DNA from: an uncultured Prochlorococcus sp.
Lineage (GTDB): Bacteria; Cyanobacteriota; Cyanobacteriia; PCC-6307; Cyanobiaceae
Assembly: GCA_902618795.1 (NCBI GenBank)
Contig: CACNCF010000001.1
Span: 62,001 to 126,000, forward strand
Direction: 5' to 3'
DNA length: 64,000 nucleotides
Shown: piece by piece, positions 51,309 to 64,000 of the stretch
Numbering within the stretch: the stretch's first letter is position 1
How the letters are laid out: each line of letters starts with the position of its first letter
Made by a program: the position numbers and the translations under genes
Notes under the pieces: model-generated
Databases searched by the model: none
Seen by the model: only the letters and a program-made list of their open reading frames with translations
Told to the model about the DNA's origin: nothing

Positions 51309-53204
51309 TTATTCAACAGTTACACTTTTAGCTAAATTTCTTGGTTGATCCACGTCAAGTCCCCTATGAGATGCAATATGGTAACTCAATAATTGTAAAG
51401 GCAGTATATTTAGTAGAGGTGAAATCCATTCATTAGAGGAGGGGACTTTCATTAAATAATCAAAGATTTCAGTTCCGTTACATTCAGGAGCAATCCCAAT
51501 CAAATATGAATCTCTAGCTTTTGCTTCTTGAGCATTACTGATAACTTTATCAAAAACCTCCCCAGGAGAAGCGATAGAAATTACAGGTACTTTTTTATCT
51601 AATAAAGCTATTGGACCATGTTTCATTTCTCCAGCAGGATATCCAGCTGCATGAATGTAACTAATTTCTTTAAGTTTTAACGCACCTTCAAGGGCAATAG
51701 GATAATTTATTCCTCTTCCTAAAAAAATAACATCTTTAATATTAAAAAAGTCATGTGCTAGCTTTTCTGAAGATTTATTATGTTGCTCTATGAGATCTTC
51801 CAGTAATGGCGGAAGATTTTGAAGTTCGTTTATTAATTTACCTATTTCTTCAGGACTTTGATTACCTTTAATTTGAGCAAATTTTATGGCTAATCCATAA
51901 AAAGAAAGTAATTGAGCAAAAAAAGTTTTTGTTGCTGCAACCCCAACTTCAATTCCTGCACAGATATCAATTATATTTGAGACCTGCCTTCCTATGGAAC
52001 TCTCTTTTCTATTTGTTATTGCAATAAGATTAGGTTTAAACTTCTCATTTTCAATTGAAGAACGTCTTTTAATTTCCATATCGATAGCCGCAATTGTATC
52101 AGCAGTCTCTCCAGATTGAGAGACTCCAATAGTCAATGTATTTGGCAATAGTGGAGGTGGTGAATATCGAAATTCGCTTGCAAAAAAGACATTTGTAGGG
52201 ATACCTGAAAATTGTTCTAATAAAAAGCTGCCCACCATTGCAGCATGTTTACTTGTACCACAAGCAATAATTTCAATTCTTTCTATTGATGCCAAAAACT
52301 TTGTATCAAATGGATAGTTGATTTGATATTGACCATTATCTGAGTTCTCAATTAAATAATTCTCCAACCAGTTTTTTACAGTCTGTGGCTGATCATATAT
52401 CTCTTTCAACATGTAGTGTTTGAAATTCATCTTATCCATTATTTGCTCTGAGACTTTTAAAGAAACAGGATTTCTATATTGCCTCTCGTTGCTTGAGTCA
52501 TATATTTCAATTCCAAGCGGAGTCAACAAAGCTATTTCTTCATCCTCCATAGGTAAAATAATATTCGTAAAGTTTGCAATAGCTGGCGTATCACTAGCAC
52601 AAATAAATTCTCCTTCACCTAAACCAATAATCAAAGGCGCTTGTCTTCTTGCAACTACCAAAGAGGTTGGAGCACCAGACCATAAAACTGCTAAAGCATA
52701 AGATCCTTCTAAATCCGATAATACATTTCTTACAGCAACTAACAATGTTGACCCATTATTCTCAAGATTAAGTTTACTTAATGTACTTAACTCTCTTTGA
52801 ATTAGATGGGGAATTACCTCGGTATCTGTATCAGAATTAAAAATAATGCCCTCTTCCTCTAATTTATTTTTTAAATCTTGGAAATTTTCAATAATGCCAT
52901 TTTGAACAACTGCTATATTTCCTGAACTATCTGTATGAGGATGTGCATTTTTAACATCAGGTTTTCCATGAGTTGCCCATCTGGTATGTCCTATACCCAC
53001 AGTTCCAGGAATATTATGATCATTAAGGTTACTTATTAAATTATTTAGTTTTCCTTCTGCTTTTTTACAAGAGATACAATTATTTTCTGAATTTATTATT
53101 GCAATACCTGCGGAATCATAACCTCTATATTCTAGTTTTTCTAAACCATTAATTAATAATGGTAAAGCTTTTTTATATCCAGTTACAGCAACTATTCCAC
53201 ACAT
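51309..53204 (-). CDS. glmS: Glutamine-fructose-6-phosphate aminotransferase
   Basis: MCGIVAVTGYKKALPLLINGLEKLEYRGYDSAGIAI...DQPRNLAKSVTVE. Confidence 0.98.
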   Translation of the reverse strand: MCGIVAVTGYKKALPLLINGLEKLEYRGYDSAGIAIINSENNCISCKKAEGKLNNLISNLNDHNIPGTVGIGHTRWATHGKPDVKNAHPHTDSSGNIAVVQNGIIENFQDLKNKLEEEGIIFNSDTDTEVIPHLIQRELSTLSKLNLENNGSTLLVAVRNVLSDLEGSYALAVLWSGAPTSLVVARRQAPLIIGLGEGEFICASDTPAIANFTNIILPMEDEEIALLTPLGIEIYDSSNERQYRNPVSLKVSEQIMDKMNFKHYMLKEIYDQPQTVKNWLENYLIENSDNGQYQINYPFDTKFLASIERIEIIACGTSKHAAMVGSFLLEQFSGIPTNVFFASEFRYSPPPLLPNTLTIGVSQSGETADTIAAIDMEIKRRSSIENEKFKPNLIAITNRKESSIGRQVSNIIDICAGIEVGVAATKTFFAQLLSFYGLAIKFAQIKGNQSPEEIGKLINELQNLPPLLEDLIEQHNKSSEKLAHDFFNIKDVIFLGRGINYPIALEGALKLKEISYIHAAGYPAGEMKHGPIALLDKKVPVISIASPGEVFDKVISNAQEAKARDSYLIGIAPECNGTEIFDYLMKVPSSNEWISPLLNILPLQLLSYHIASHRGLDVDQPRNLAKSVTVE

Positions 53205-53284
53205 ACAGTTTTTTTTTTCAATTATATGAAAAAAAAACGCGTATTCACTAAAACATGGACTCTCTTAAAACTGCACTATAAAAA

Positions 53285-53572
<288 letters not shown>

Positions 53573-53663
53573 TTACAAAGAAATTAAAAAAATTAAGATA
53601 TGCTTCACTCTTGTTAACTCTAGGGCATAAAATCATATAGATAATTAGTAATTTTCATAAACT

Positions 53664-53903
53664 ATGTCACAAGAAATCCTCGAAAAAGTATGTTCTATTG
53701 TTTCAGAACAATTAAGTGTTGAAGCAGGAGAAGTCAAATCAGATTCAAATTTCCAAAATGATTTGGGTGCTGATTCTCTAGATACTGTTGAATTAGTAAT
53801 GGCTCTTGAAGAAGCATTTGATATTGAAATTCCTGATGAAGCAGCTGAAGGAATAGCAACTGTTGGCGATGCAGTAAAATTCATCGAAGAAAAAAAAGGT
53901 TAG
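53664..53903 (+). CDS. acpP: Acyl carrier protein
   Basis: [20 protein letters not shown]. Confidence 0.98.
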   Translation: MSQEILEKVCSIVSEQLSVEAGEVKSDSNFQNDLGADSLDTVELVMALEEAFDIEIPDEAAEGIATVGDAVKFIEEKKG

Positions 53904-53909
53904 TATAGA

Positions 53910-55154
53910 ATGCCAAATTTCCATCGAGTAGTTATTACTGGTATCGGAGCAGTAACTCCAATTGGTAATAACATTGATGAATATTTAGTAGGTCTTCAAA
54001 CAGGTACTAATGGGGTTTCAGATATTACTCTCTTTGATCCTGAACAACATCCCTGCAAATTTGCTGCAGAAGTAAAAAATCTTCAATCTGAAAATTTTAT
54101 TGAAGCTAAAGAATCCAAAAGATGGGATCGTTTTTCCCAGTTTGGAGTTATTGCTGCAAAGCAGGCCTTTAATGATTCTGGACTTGAAATTACTGAAGCT
54201 AATGCATCAAGAATTGGAGTGATTATTGGTTCTGGTGTTGGAGGTTTACTAACTATGGAAAGTCAAGCTCAAATATTGAGTCACAAAGGGCCTAAAAGAG
54301 TAAGTCCATTTACAGTCCCAATGATGATTCCAAACATGGCTACTGGTTTAGCTGCAATCGCTTTGGGTGCAAAAGGACCAAGTTCCTCTGTTTCCACCGC
54401 TTGCGCTGCCGGTTCAAATGCAATTGGTGATTCTTTTAGATTACTCCAACTTGGGAAAGCAGATGCGATGATCTGTGGGGGAGCAGAAGCAAGTATTACG
54501 CCTCTCGGAGTAGCTGGTTTTGCCAGTGCCAAAGCTCTTTCTTCCAGAAATGAAAGCCCTCAAACTGCTAGCAGACCTTTTGATGCAGAAAGAGATGGAT
54601 TTGTTATTGGAGAGGGATCTGGAATTCTTGTTTTAGAAACTTTAGAAAATGCACAAAAAAGGAATGCAAGAATTTATGCAGAAATAATTGGTTATGGAAC
54701 AACATGTGATGCTCATCATATAACTGCTCCATCTCCAGGCGGGATTGGAGGCGCCGAAGCTATCAAATTGGCAATTGAAGATGCTTGTCTTAGCCTTGAA
54801 AAAGTTGATTACATAAATGCTCATGGAACAAGTACATCAGCTAATGATAAAAATGAAACTTCTGCAATTAAATCTATTTTTAGAGACAGATCTTACCTCA
54901 TTCCTGTAAGCTCTACTAAGTCGATGACAGGTCATCTCCTAGGAGGCTCAGGAGGTATAGAAGCTGTAGCTTGTATACTTTCTTTGACACATAATTTTAT
55001 CCCTCCTACAATTAACTACGTCAATCGAGATCCTGAATGTGATCTTGATTATGTACCAAATAATGCAAGAGAAGCTCAAGTAGGAGTTGCTCTTTCTAAT
55101 TCTTTCGGCTTTGGTGGTCACAATGTTTGCCTTGCTTTCAGCAAAATGAATTGA
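53910..55154 (+). CDS. fabF: 3-oxoacyl-ACP synthase II
   Basis: [42 protein letters not shown]. Confidence 0.97.
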   Translation: MPNFHRVVITGIGAVTPIGNNIDEYLVGLQTGTNGVSDITLFDPEQHPCKFAAEVKNLQSENFIEAKESKRWDRFSQFGVIAAKQAFNDSGLEITEANASRIGVIIGSGVGGLLTMESQAQILSHKGPKRVSPFTVPMMIPNMATGLAAIALGAKGPSSSVSTACAAGSNAIGDSFRLLQLGKADAMICGGAEASITPLGVAGFASAKALSSRNESPQTASRPFDAERDGFVIGEGSGILVLETLENAQKRNARIYAEIIGYGTTCDAHHITAPSPGGIGGAEAIKLAIEDACLSLEKVDYINAHGTSTSANDKNETSAIKSIFRDRSYLIPVSSTKSMTGHLLGGSGGIEAVACILSLTHNFIPPTINYVNRDPECDLDYVPNNAREAQVGVALSNSFGFGGHNVCLAFSKMN

Positions 55155-55197
55155 AGACAACCAATTCTGTATTTCCAACTTAACTTATTTTAAAACA

Positions 55198-57204
55198 ATG
55201 GTCGCTGCATCTGTTTCATTAGAATCACTTTGTGTAAATAGTATAAGAATGCTTGCTGTAGATGCAGTAAATAAATCTAATAGTGGTCATCCTGGATTGC
55301 CAATGGGATGTGCACCTATGGGTTATGCATTATGGCAAAACATACTTAATCACAACCCTAATAACCCAAAATGGTTCAATAGAGACCGTTTTGTACTATC
55401 AGCTGGTCATGGCTGTATGCTTTTGTATTCCTTGCTTCATTTGACAGGATATAAATCAGTTTCCATAGAAGATATTAAAGAATTTAGGCAATGGGGATCG
55501 AAAACTCCTGGACATCCAGAAACATTCGAAACTGAAGGTGTTGAAGTTACAGCTGGGCCTCTTGGCGCAGGAATTTCAAATGCAGTTGGTTTAGCAATAG
55601 CTGAAACACACTTAGCAGCTAAATTTAATAAGCCTGATTGTAATATCGTTGATCACTATACTTACGTAATAATGGGTGATGGCTGTAATCAAGAAGGTAT
55701 TGCATCAGAGGCCTGCTCATTAGCTGGTCATCTTAAACTTGGAAAATTAATTGCTCTTTATGACGATAATCAAATTACAATTGATGGACGAACCGACGTT
55801 TCTTTTACAGAAGATGTCTTAAAAAGATACGAAGCTTATGGCTGGCATGTACAACATGTTGAAGATGGAAATCATGATGTTAAAGGAATCACTGAAGCTA
55901 TCGAAAAAGCAAAATTAATAACAGACAAGCCTTCAATTATAAAAATTTCTACAACCATAGGTTACGGTTCTCCAAATAAATCAGATACTGCTGGAATTCA
56001 TGGAGCAGCTGTTGGAGAAGAAGAAGCTGCATTAACTAGAGAGTTTCTAAATTGGGAATATCCTCCATTTGAAATACCCGGTGAAGTATATGCGCATTTT
56101 AGAAAATCAATAAACAAAGGTGAAAATTTAGAGAAAGAATGGGATTCTAAATTTGAAGAATATCAAAAAAAATATCCCTCTGAAGGAGCCGAATTAAAAA
56201 GAATGTTAGAGGGTAAATTACCTGAGAATTGGGACTCAGATCTCCCCTCTTATTCGCCAGATGATAAAGGTTTAGCCACCAGAAAGCATTCACAAATATG
56301 TTTGGGTGCTCTAGGTCCTAACCTACCTGAATTAATTGGCGGATCAGCAGATTTAACTCACTCTAATTACACAGATATAAAAGGAGAAACTGGATCATTC
56401 CAGCCACATAGTCCTGAAAAAAGATATTTACATTTTGGTGTACGAGAGCATGCAATGGCAGCTGTACTTAATGGTATTGCCTATCACAATAGTGGTCTTA
56501 TCCCTTATGGTGGAACCTTCCTTGTTTTCGCTGATTATATGAGGGGCTCAATGAGGCTTTCAGCACTTAGCGAATTAGGAGTAATCTACGTCTTAACTCA
56601 TGATTCAATTGGTGTAGGAGAGGACGGCCCAACACATCAACCTATTGAAACTATCCCTTCACTTCGTGCCATGCCTAACATGCTAGTTTTCAGACCAGGA
56701 GACGGAAATGAAACAAGTGGAGCTTATAAACTGGCTATTCAAAATAGAAAAAGACCTTCTGCCCTTTGTTTAAGTAGACAAGGTATGCCAAATCAAGAAA
56801 ATACCTCGATCGATAAAGTTGCCCTAGGAGGATATGTAGTTTCCGATTGTGAAGGAACACCAGATCTAATATTTATTGGTACAGGAAGCGAACTGAATCT
56901 TTGCATTGAAGCAAGTAAGGAAATTTCAAGCTTAGGTAAAAAAATTAGGGTTGTTTCTATGCCTTGTATAGAACTTTTTGAAGAGCAAGAAGAATCTTAC
57001 AAAGAAAGTGTTTTACCTAGTAGTGTGAAAAAGAGAGTTGTAGTAGAAGCCGCTCATTCATTTGGTTGGCATAAATATACAGGTTTTGATGGTATTTGTA
57101 TCACTATGGATAGGTTTGGTGCATCAGCACCAGGTGGAGAATGTATGAAAAATTTTGGATTTACAGTCGAAAACGTAGTTAATAAAACGAAGGAAATTCT
57201 CTAA
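55198..57204 (+). CDS. tktA: Transketolase
   Basis: [52 protein letters not shown]. Confidence 0.98.
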   Translation: MVAASVSLESLCVNSIRMLAVDAVNKSNSGHPGLPMGCAPMGYALWQNILNHNPNNPKWFNRDRFVLSAGHGCMLLYSLLHLTGYKSVSIEDIKEFRQWGSKTPGHPETFETEGVEVTAGPLGAGISNAVGLAIAETHLAAKFNKPDCNIVDHYTYVIMGDGCNQEGIASEACSLAGHLKLGKLIALYDDNQITIDGRTDVSFTEDVLKRYEAYGWHVQHVEDGNHDVKGITEAIEKAKLITDKPSIIKISTTIGYGSPNKSDTAGIHGAAVGEEEAALTREFLNWEYPPFEIPGEVYAHFRKSINKGENLEKEWDSKFEEYQKKYPSEGAELKRMLEGKLPENWDSDLPSYSPDDKGLATRKHSQICLGALGPNLPELIGGSADLTHSNYTDIKGETGSFQPHSPEKRYLHFGVREHAMAAVLNGIAYHNSGLIPYGGTFLVFADYMRGSMRLSALSELGVIYVLTHDSIGVGEDGPTHQPIETIPSLRAMPNMLVFRPGDGNETSGAYKLAIQNRKRPSALCLSRQGMPNQENTSIDKVALGGYVVSDCEGTPDLIFIGTGSELNLCIEASKEISSLGKKIRVVSMPCIELFEEQEESYKESVLPSSVKKRVVVEAAHSFGWHKYTGFDGICITMDRFGASAPGGECMKNFGFTVENVVNKTKEIL

Positions 57205-57218
57205 CTCGTAATTGATAA

Positions 57219-58589
57219 CTAGACTGAAGTATTACATTCTTCAAGTTTATCTTTTAGTTGATCTAGTGATTCATCTGAAATCTTTGAATTCATTGGACAA
57301 TGTTTTGGGCCACACATTGAACAAAACTCAGCCTTTTTAAAGATCTCTTCAGGCAATGTTTCATCATGGTACTGCTTTGCCCTTTCCGGATCTAAAGAAA
57401 GTTCGAATTGCTTATTCCAATCAAAGTTATACCTTGCATGACTAAGTTCATCATCTCGATCACGAGCTCCAGCTCTATGTCTTGCTATATCAGCAGCGTG
57501 AGCAGCTATTTTATAAGCAATTAATCCTTCTCGTACATCTTCTGCATTTGGAAGTCCTAGATGTTCTTTTGGCGTCACATAACATAGCATCGAAGTTCCA
57601 TACCACCCCGCCATTGCCGCCCCAATAGCACTTGATATATGGTCATAACCAGGAGAAATATCTGTTACTAATGGACCAAGTACATAGAAAGGGGCTTCTG
57701 AACATTCTTCCATTTGCTTTCTCACATTAAACTCAATTTGATCCATAGGGACATGACCAGGACCTTCAACCATTACTTGAACATTATGTTCCCATGCTCT
57801 TCGAGTAAGCTCTCCTAAGGTCTTCAATTCAGCTAGCTGAGCATCATCAGAAGCATCATGCAAACATCCAGGCCTTAGTGAATCTCCGAGAGAAAAAGTA
57901 CAATCATATTTCTTGAAAATCTCACAGATATCATCAAACCTTGTATAGAGGGGATTTTGTTTAAAATGATGTAACATCCATTGGGCTAAAATACCTCCCC
58001 CTCTACTGACAATTCCAGTAATTCTTCCTTTGACTTTTGGCAAATGCTCTATTAAAAGACCAGCATGAATAGTTTGATAATCTACGCCTTGCTGACAATG
58101 TTTTTCAATAATATGAAGAAAATCATCTTCAGTTAGTCTATCTATTGAACCATGTACACTTTCTAATGCTTGATACACAGGAACTGTTCCAATGGGAACA
58201 GGAGACTCATGAATAATTGCTTGCCGAACTTCATCTAAATTTACTCCTCCTGTAGATAGATCCATGACAGTATCAGCCCCATATTTAACTGCCAGTTTTA
58301 GCTTCTCTACTTCTTCATTAATATCACTTGCATTAGGGGAAGCACCAATGTTGGCATTAACTTTGCATCTTGAAGCAATGCCTATAGACATTGGCTCAAG
58401 ATTCAAATGATTAATATTAGCTGGAATAATTAATCTTCCTCTTGCCACTTCTTCCATTATTAAAGAAGAAGGAAGATTCTCTTTTTTAGCAACAAAATCC
58501 ATTTCTTCGGTGATATATCCGTTTCTCGCAAAGTTCATTTGAGTTACATTTTCTTTCCCAAGGCGAGGCTTAATCCACGAACTTCTCAT
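57219..58589 (-). CDS. thiC: Phosphomethylpyrimidine synthase
   Basis: [56 protein letters not shown]. Confidence 0.98.
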   Translation of the reverse strand: MRSSWIKPRLGKENVTQMNFARNGYITEEMDFVAKKENLPSSLIMEEVARGRLIIPANINHLNLEPMSIGIASRCKVNANIGASPNASDINEEVEKLKLAVKYGADTVMDLSTGGVNLDEVRQAIIHESPVPIGTVPVYQALESVHGSIDRLTEDDFLHIIEKHCQQGVDYQTIHAGLLIEHLPKVKGRITGIVSRGGGILAQWMLHHFKQNPLYTRFDDICEIFKKYDCTFSLGDSLRPGCLHDASDDAQLAELKTLGELTRRAWEHNVQVMVEGPGHVPMDQIEFNVRKQMEECSEAPFYVLGPLVTDISPGYDHISSAIGAAMAGWYGTSMLCYVTPKEHLGLPNAEDVREGLIAYKIAAHAADIARHRAGARDRDDELSHARYNFDWNKQFELSLDPERAKQYHDETLPEEIFKKAEFCSMCGPKHCPMNSKISDESLDQLKDKLEECNTSV

Positions 58590-58634
58590 AATTTACAAAT
58601 TTTTTAAAAGTGTTATTACTAAAGTTTGATCAAA

Positions 58635-58716
58635 TCTTCACTTCCCTGCATCAAGGTTAATGATTCAGGTTCAAAGGGTATGATCTCAGCCAAGTTAAAA
58701 TTCTTAGCACCCCTAG
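58635..58716 (-). promoter_or_regulatory. TPP riboswitch upstream of thiC
   Basis: Reverse complement GGGGTGC...GGCTGAGATCATACCCTTTGAACCTGAATCATTAACCTTGATGCAGGGAAGTGAAG matches the THI-box consensus. Confidence 0.94.
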
Positions 58717-58787
58717 TATTTATATTATTAATAGCTCTTTTCTAAAAAATAGTCATCTCATGTTGAGTAAAAATAAATAAAATAATT

Positions 58788-59003
58788 TTATTTAGCTTTT
58801 TGATAAGACTTTATCTTTTTTAAAATATTTTTCCTATACAATTGTCTGCTTATACCCCTCTCCAAAATAATTACAATCCCCATTAAGCCAATAGGTAAAT
58901 AAAAAATTTTCCTAGAATTGTCCCTAAATATAAATCCAATAGCAGATATTAGGATCATGAAAGGAGCAACAAAAGATAAAAAAAATCGTTTATTAATATT
59001 CAT
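58788..59003 (-). CDS. Small membrane protein, conserved hypothetical
   Basis: Two TM segments; overlaps the M20 gene stop by 4 nt. Confidence 0.55.
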   Translation of the reverse strand: MNINKRFFLSFVAPFMILISAIGFIFRDNSRKIFYLPIGLMGIVIILERGISRQLYRKNILKKIKSYQKAK

Positions 59004-60184
59004 TTACCAATTGCATTAATTTTTTCATTGTTTAATTTTACTATGGATTCTGTTATCACTTTAATTCCAACAGCAATAGCTCTTTCATCCGGATCAAATT
59101 TAGAACTATGAAGAGGAGCACATCCATTAGAACTAGAAACCCCAAGCCTAAACATAGCTCCAGGAATTTCATTTAAGAATTCAGCGAAATCCTCAGCTCC
59201 TAATGATGGTTTTTGTAATTCGATAACATTTTCTTGACCCAAAACCTTAATTCCCGATTCTCTGAGGACTCTATTAATTACAGAATTATTATTAACTGCT
59301 GGAGTAATTTCTCTAAATATTACTTTTGCATCAGCTCCACAACTATTAGCTAAAGAAGTGATATTTTCATTGAGCCAATTACCAATATTCGTAAATACTT
59401 TACGATTAGTGCATCTAACAGTACCAATTAAATTAACCTTTTCTGCGAGAACATTGAATGCATTGCCACCATTTATTTTCCCAAAAGTTATTACTACTGG
59501 ATCTAGAGGGTCTAACTTCCGTGTTATTGATTCTTGAATTCCCGAGATAACTTTCGAGGCCGCCCAAATAGCATCAACTCCTTCATGAGGTCGAGCACCA
59601 TGGCCAGATTTTCCTTTAATCTCAACATTAAGTTCTCCCGCAGCTGCAGTTAAACTTCCTTCTTTAATGCCAATAGTCCCTACGGATAAATCAGGGTAGA
59701 CATGAACTCCAAAAATATGAGTTAAACCATTAGTTGCACCATCCTTAATCATCCATCTAGCTCCACTCGCAATTTCTTCAGCAGGCTGAAAAATTATCCG
59801 AGTCCCAAAATTTAGTTTTAAATCCTTAATAATTTTTGCCACACCCAATCCAATCGAGATATGCAAATCGTGACCACAAGCATGCATAACACCATCTACT
59901 TTGGAAGAAAAACTTAATTTAGTTTCCTCAAATATTGGCAAAGCATCCATATCCACTCTTAAACCTATAATACCTTTATCTAGTGGGCCAAAATCAGCTA
60001 TAACTCCAGTCCTGCCAACAGATTCTCTAACATTCCAACCAATATCTTTTAAAAAACCACTGATCAAGATCGCTGTTTGATTTTCAAGTCCACTTAATTC
60101 AGGATGTTCATGGATATGTCTTCTTAAATTAATTAGTTCATCATTAAACGAATCAATTTTCTTATGTAACTGATCTCTATTCAT
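59000..60184 (-). CDS. M20-family amidohydrolase/peptidase
   Basis: LRRHIHEHPELSGLENQTA; HACGHDLHISIGLGVAKII; GKSGHGARPHEGVDAI. Confidence 0.92.
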   Translation of the reverse strand: MNRDQLHKKIDSFNDELINLRRHIHEHPELSGLENQTAILISGFLKDIGWNVRESVGRTGVIADFGPLDKGIIGLRVDMDALPIFEETKLSFSSKVDGVMHACGHDLHISIGLGVAKIIKDLKLNFGTRIIFQPAEEIASGARWMIKDGATNGLTHIFGVHVYPDLSVGTIGIKEGSLTAAAGELNVEIKGKSGHGARPHEGVDAIWAASKVISGIQESITRKLDPLDPVVITFGKINGGNAFNVLAEKVNLIGTVRCTNRKVFTNIGNWLNENITSLANSCGADAKVIFREITPAVNNNSVINRVLRESGIKVLGQENVIELQKPSLGAEDFAEFLNEIPGAMFRLGVSSSNGCAPLHSSKFDPDERAIAVGIKVITESIVKLNNEKINAIGK

Positions 60185-60187
60185 TAC

Positions 60188-60976
60188 TTATTTTAAATCG
60201 ATAAAATTCATTAAATCTTTAATTGGTTTTGGAGGCCATCTTCTTATTTTTTTTAACCATTCTTCATCACTATATCTAGGATCTAATTCAGTTACCGCTA
60301 TCCAATTACTCTCTGCTTTACCAGCTTCACCATTAGACCAATTCATAGCTGTTAAAGCTGCCCTAGCATCTGCAAAAGTTGGATAACGTCTAATTAACTT
60401 TATTAATTCTTTTTCAGCTTCATCAATATTTCCCAACTGGAAATCTGCTAAAGCCATACTTGACCTAGCCATGGCAAATCCTGGATTATATAAAGCAGCT
60501 TTTGAGAATAAATCTCTTGCTTTATCCCAATGGGATGTAGATCCTTCGACGTTAGCTAAATTATATAATGCAGAGAAATTTTTACTATCTAGGGAAATAA
60601 CGAACATATAATCCTTTTTCGCTTCCGACCATAAACCCAACGATTCCTTAGCTATACCCCTGTTAATGTAAGGATCTATTTCACTAGGATTCAAACTTAT
60701 TGCCTTATTTTGATCATCTATTGATCCCTTAACATCTCCTAGAACAAGTCTTACATTTCCTCTATTGCTAAAACCTGCAGCATCATCAGGAAAAGAATCG
60801 AGATATTGATTCCATTCTTGTAAAGCGAGATTAAATTTTCCGGTTGAACTAAGATCTAACGCATTTTGAAATAAATCCTCTCTCAAAGATAATGAATAGC
60901 ATGGTGCAATATAAAAAATATTGAAAAAAATAAAAATTAATAAAAAACAAACCTTAACTTTTTTAAAAGTTATCAT
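60188..60976 (-). CDS. TPR-repeat protein with signal/TM N-terminus
   Basis: [28 protein letters not shown]...[47 protein letters not shown]. Inner ATG at 60976 preferred; overlaps ruvB by 14 nt. Confidence 0.8.
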   Translation of the reverse strand: MITFKKVKVCFLLIFIFFNIFYIAPCYSLSLREDLFQNALDLSSTGKFNLALQEWNQYLDSFPDDAAGFSNRGNVRLVLGDVKGSIDDQNKAISLNPSEIDPYINRGIAKESLGLWSEAKKDYMFVISLDSKNFSALYNLANVEGSTSHWDKARDLFSKAALYNPGFAMARSSMALADFQLGNIDEAEKELIKLIRRYPTFADARAALTAMNWSNGEAGKAESNWIAVTELDPRYSDEEWLKKIRRWPPKPIKDLMNFIDLK

Positions 60977-62021
60977 CTTTTGAATCAATGTACTTTTTTC
61001 CCAAAGCAGTAAGCAATCTTCCTCGAGGAGTTCTCGTGATAAACCCAATTTTAATGAGATATGGCTCGACTACAAATTCTAACATTGAAGAATCATCGCC
61101 CAACCCAGATGCAATTGAATCAAGGCCAGTGGGAATATTATTATTTTGATTAAGAAAAGATAAATAGTGTCTATCTAAAGAATCCAATCCTTTTTCGTCT
61201 ATTTGGTAAGAATTTAAAGCTTTTTTTATTAAATTCACTGAGATAGTATTAGTTTTCATAACAACTTGAGCATAATCTCTAACTCGTCTTAATAATCTTA
61301 AAGCAATTCTTGGAGTCCCTCGAGATATCTTTGCTAAATCATAAGATGCTTCATCTTCTAAATTGAGGTTTATTAATCGGGAGAAATTAACAATAATTTG
61401 TTTTAATTCATCACATGTATAAAATTCAATTTTCTGAGACATCCCAAATCTGTCTCTTAAAGGTGCACTTATTGAGGCTAATTTAGTTGTCGCGCCAATC
61501 AGCGTAAACCTAGGAAGATTAATTGTTCTGCAACGGGCTCCCCTATTAGCTCCCATAGTTAAATCAAGTCTAAAATCCTCCATTGCAGAATATAACAACT
61601 CTTCAGTTAACCTATTTAAGCGATGTATCTCATCGATAAATAAAACTTCACCTTCTTTTAATCCAAGAAGTAAACCTACAATATCTCTTGGTCTTTCAAT
61701 TGCTGGTGCAGTCGCAATCCTACATTTTGTATTCAATTCGTGGGCTATCAAAGAAGCAAGAGTAGTCTTACCTAGACCAGGCTGTCCATATAAAAGAGTA
61801 TGCTCCAAAGGTTCTTTTCTAATAATTGAAGCATCTATAGCTATTCTTAAAGAAGATTTAAGTTGTTCTTGGCCAATAAATTCTTTTAAATTACGAGGCC
61901 GGGCTAAGTTAAAGTTATTATTTCTCTTTTCTTCTGGAATGTTTTTTGAATCAACTAGCCTAAGCTCTTTTTTACGAAAAGAAAAATCATTATCGCCTAT
62001 ATTGGAAGAAATTATTGCCAT
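60963..62021 (-). CDS. ruvB: Holliday junction helicase RuvB
   Basis: [56 protein letters not shown]. Confidence 0.97.
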   Translation of the reverse strand: MAIISSNIGDNDFSFRKKELRLVDSKNIPEEKRNNNFNLARPRNLKEFIGQEQLKSSLRIAIDASIIRKEPLEHTLLYGQPGLGKTTLASLIAHELNTKCRIATAPAIERPRDIVGLLLGLKEGEVLFIDEIHRLNRLTEELLYSAMEDFRLDLTMGANRGARCRTINLPRFTLIGATTKLASISAPLRDRFGMSQKIEFYTCDELKQIIVNFSRLINLNLEDEASYDLAKISRGTPRIALRLLRRVRDYAQVVMKTNTISVNLIKKALNSYQIDEKGLDSLDRHYLSFLNQNNNIPTGLDSIASGLGDDSSMLEFVVEPYLIKIGFITRTPRGRLLTALGKKYIDSKDDNF

Positions 62022-62073
62022 AATGAAAGGTTAATTGCAATTGTTCTGAGTAGAAAGATTTTTTAAAACTAAA

Positions 62074-62568
62074 ATGGCAAAAAATTCAAACAAAGTTAAA
62101 AAAAATACGAATAAAGCAAATAATTTTAAACTTCTAGCTGATAATAGATATGCAAAATTTCAATATGCAATATCTGAAACAATCGAAGCTGGAATTGAGC
62201 TTTTAGGGACTGAAGTAAAGTCCATTAGAAACGGAAAAGCAAATTTAAGAGACGGATACTGTTCATTCAGAGATGGTGAGATCTTATTATTAAATGTTCA
62301 CATTTCACCACATAAAAATGTGGGGACTTTCTTTAATCATGATCCACTAAGAAATAGAAAGTTGCTACTACATAAAAAAGAAATTATAAAAATGAAATCT
62401 AATACTGAAAAAAAAGGAATGACTATTATTCCATTATCTCTTTATTTAAAAGGCTCATGGATAAAACTAACTATTGGAGTTGGCAAAGGGAAAAAATTAC
62501 ATGATAAACGACAAGATGAAAAACAAAAAAGCATAAAAAAAGAAATCAACTCTGCACTAAAAAGATAA
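62074..62568 (+). CDS. smpB: SsrA-binding protein
   Basis: [54 protein letters not shown]. Confidence 0.95.
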   Translation: MAKNSNKVKKNTNKANNFKLLADNRYAKFQYAISETIEAGIELLGTEVKSIRNGKANLRDGYCSFRDGEILLLNVHISPHKNVGTFFNHDPLRNRKLLLHKKEIIKMKSNTEKKGMTIIPLSLYLKGSWIKLTIGVGKGKKLHDKRQDEKQKSIKKEINSALKR

Positions 62569-62594
62569 AAGATTACGCAGAATTATTGTAAATA

Positions 62595-62840
62595 TCAATC
62601 TAAACTTACTGAACTTGGAGGTGGGGAAGGATCTGGATCTGCAATTAGCATATGCTGCAATACAGTTTCTGGCCTTTCACTATCTCTCCAACGAATTTTG
62701 TATGCAGGCATTTTTGTACCTCTACTTGTAGTTTGCTCTACTGGTTCAATAACCCATCCTCTTCTTGATCGGCCTTGAGGATTTCTTTTTACTACTGCAT
62801 CCGCGTGTTTGAAACGGAAACCAACACGTTCACCACTCAT
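62595..62840 (-). CDS. Conserved cyanobacterial small protein
   Basis: MSGERVGFRFKHADAVVKRNPQGRSRRGWVIEPVEQTTSRGTKMPAYKIRWRDSERPE. Confidence 0.65.
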   Translation of the reverse strand: MSGERVGFRFKHADAVVKRNPQGRSRRGWVIEPVEQTTSRGTKMPAYKIRWRDSERPETVLQHMLIADPDPSPPPSSVSLD

Positions 62841-62869
62841 TTAAAAAATTTCGTATTGGATTAATTTAA

Positions 62870-64000
62870 CTATTTTACTTCATTCGAGGGTAATTTTTCA
62901 CTTTTTTTAGAAGTTATTTCTGGTTTTAACAAAGGGAAAGGGATTACATCTCTAATTGATGCGCTATTAGTAATTAACATAATAAGCCTATCAATGCCTA
63001 TGCCTAATCCTCCAGTAGGGGGCATGCCAATCTCTAAAGCATTCAAGAAATCTTCATCTATACAGTGAGCCTCAAGATCTCCTTCATCTCTAAGAGATTG
63101 CTGTAATTGCATTCTTTCTCTTTGATCTACTGGATCTATCAACTCACTAAACGCATTTGCCAGTTCTCGACCAACAATGAATAATTCAAATCTCTGAACT
63201 ATTTCTTTATTATCAAAATGAGGCCTAGCTAAAGGAGAAATTTCAACAGGATAATCAATAACAAAAGTGGGTTCTATAAGTTTAGATTCTACTTTTTGCT
63301 CGAAGACCTCATTTAAAAGTCTTCCCATAGTATTTACTTTATTAGAACAATCAACATTGATATTTTTAACGGCTTGTTTTGCTGCTAGAAAGTCTCCACT
63401 GAAAGAATCAAAATCAATCCCTGTATATTTTTTGACAATTTCTTTCATGGATATTCTTAACCAAGGCTTAGAAAAATCAATTTCTTTATTTTGATAATTT
63501 ATAATTAAAGATCCACATGCATCAGCTACGATATCTTTAATCAATTCTTCAGTTAAATTCATCATATCTACATAATCAGAATAAGCTTCATAAATTTCAA
63601 CTGAGGTGAATTCTGGATTATGCCTTGTACTTATCCCCTCGTTACGGAAGATTCTTCCCAATTCATATACTTTCTCAAAACCTCCAACAACCATTCTCTT
63701 TAAATGTAATTCTGTAGCTATTCTTAAATAAAGCGGAATATCTAATGTATTGTGATGAGTTATAAATGGTCTTGCTTCAGCACCACCAGCCTCAGATTGC
63801 AGAATTGGAGTCTCTATCTCTAAAAAATTTCTATTATCTAGCCATTTTCTTATAAAACTTATACATTTCGCTCTGGTTTTAAATACATTTTTAGAGTGAG
63901 GATTTACTATTAAATCTAAATAACGTTGTCTATATCTTTTTTCAATATCAGTCAATCCATGCCATTTATCTGGGAGAGGTTGTAATGATTTGGATAACAT
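62870..64000 (-). CDS. lysS: Lysyl-tRNA synthetase (5' part beyond window end)
   Basis: [74 protein letters not shown]. Confidence 0.97.
   Translation of the reverse strand: MLSKSLQPLPDKWHGLTDIEKRYRQRYLDLIVNPHSKNVFKTRAKCISFIRKWLDNRNFLEIETPILQSEAGGAEARPFITHHNTLDIPLYLRIATELHLKRMVVGGFEKVYELGRIFRNEGISTRHNPEFTSVEIYEAYSDYVDMMNLTEELIKDIVADACGSLIINYQNKEIDFSKPWLRISMKEIVKKYTGIDFDSFSGDFLAAKQAVKNINVDCSNKVNTMGRLLNEVFEQKVESKLIEPTFVIDYPVEISPLARPHFDNKEIVQRFELFIVGRELANAFSELIDPVDQRERMQLQQSLRDEGDLEAHCIDEDFLNALEIGMPPTGGLGIGIDRLIMLITNSASIRDVIPFPLLKPEITSKKSEKLPSNEVK

Overview
AT-rich core-genome window from a marine picocyanobacterium, most likely a high-light Prochlorococcus (inferred from gene content and composition; no search was run). 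Nearly all of it is dense housekeeping and photosynthesis genes: rplC/rplD, ndhN, ldpA, recA, tyrA, crtD-like, ppc, gshA-like, trpE, psaD, hemF, purM, panC/cmk, ho1-pebA-pebB, icd, glgP, rnc, rimM, glmS, psaC, acpP, fabF, transketolase, thiC, ruvB, smpB, lysS. RNA features are four tRNAs (Gln-TTG, Arg-CCG, Cys-GCA, Arg-CCT), RNase P RNA and a TPP riboswitch upstream of thiC. A cyanobacterial-type LexA/SOS box precedes recA. Two signals stand out. (1) A ~2 kb candidate integrated island lies downstream of tRNA-Cys. It is bounded by the intact tRNA and a decayed 35-bp copy of the tRNA 3' end, carries a T5orf172/GIY-YIG-like ORF and a Wza-like export gene, and has a set of 11-mer direct/inverted repeats just inside each end. 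(2) Five single-nucleotide frame disruptions cluster in core genes between 3.1 and 16.8 kb (HAD hydrolase, moeB-like, speD, recF, ppc). Four of them are +1 events at A/T homopolymers. These are either sequence errors or homopolymer-slippage sites.
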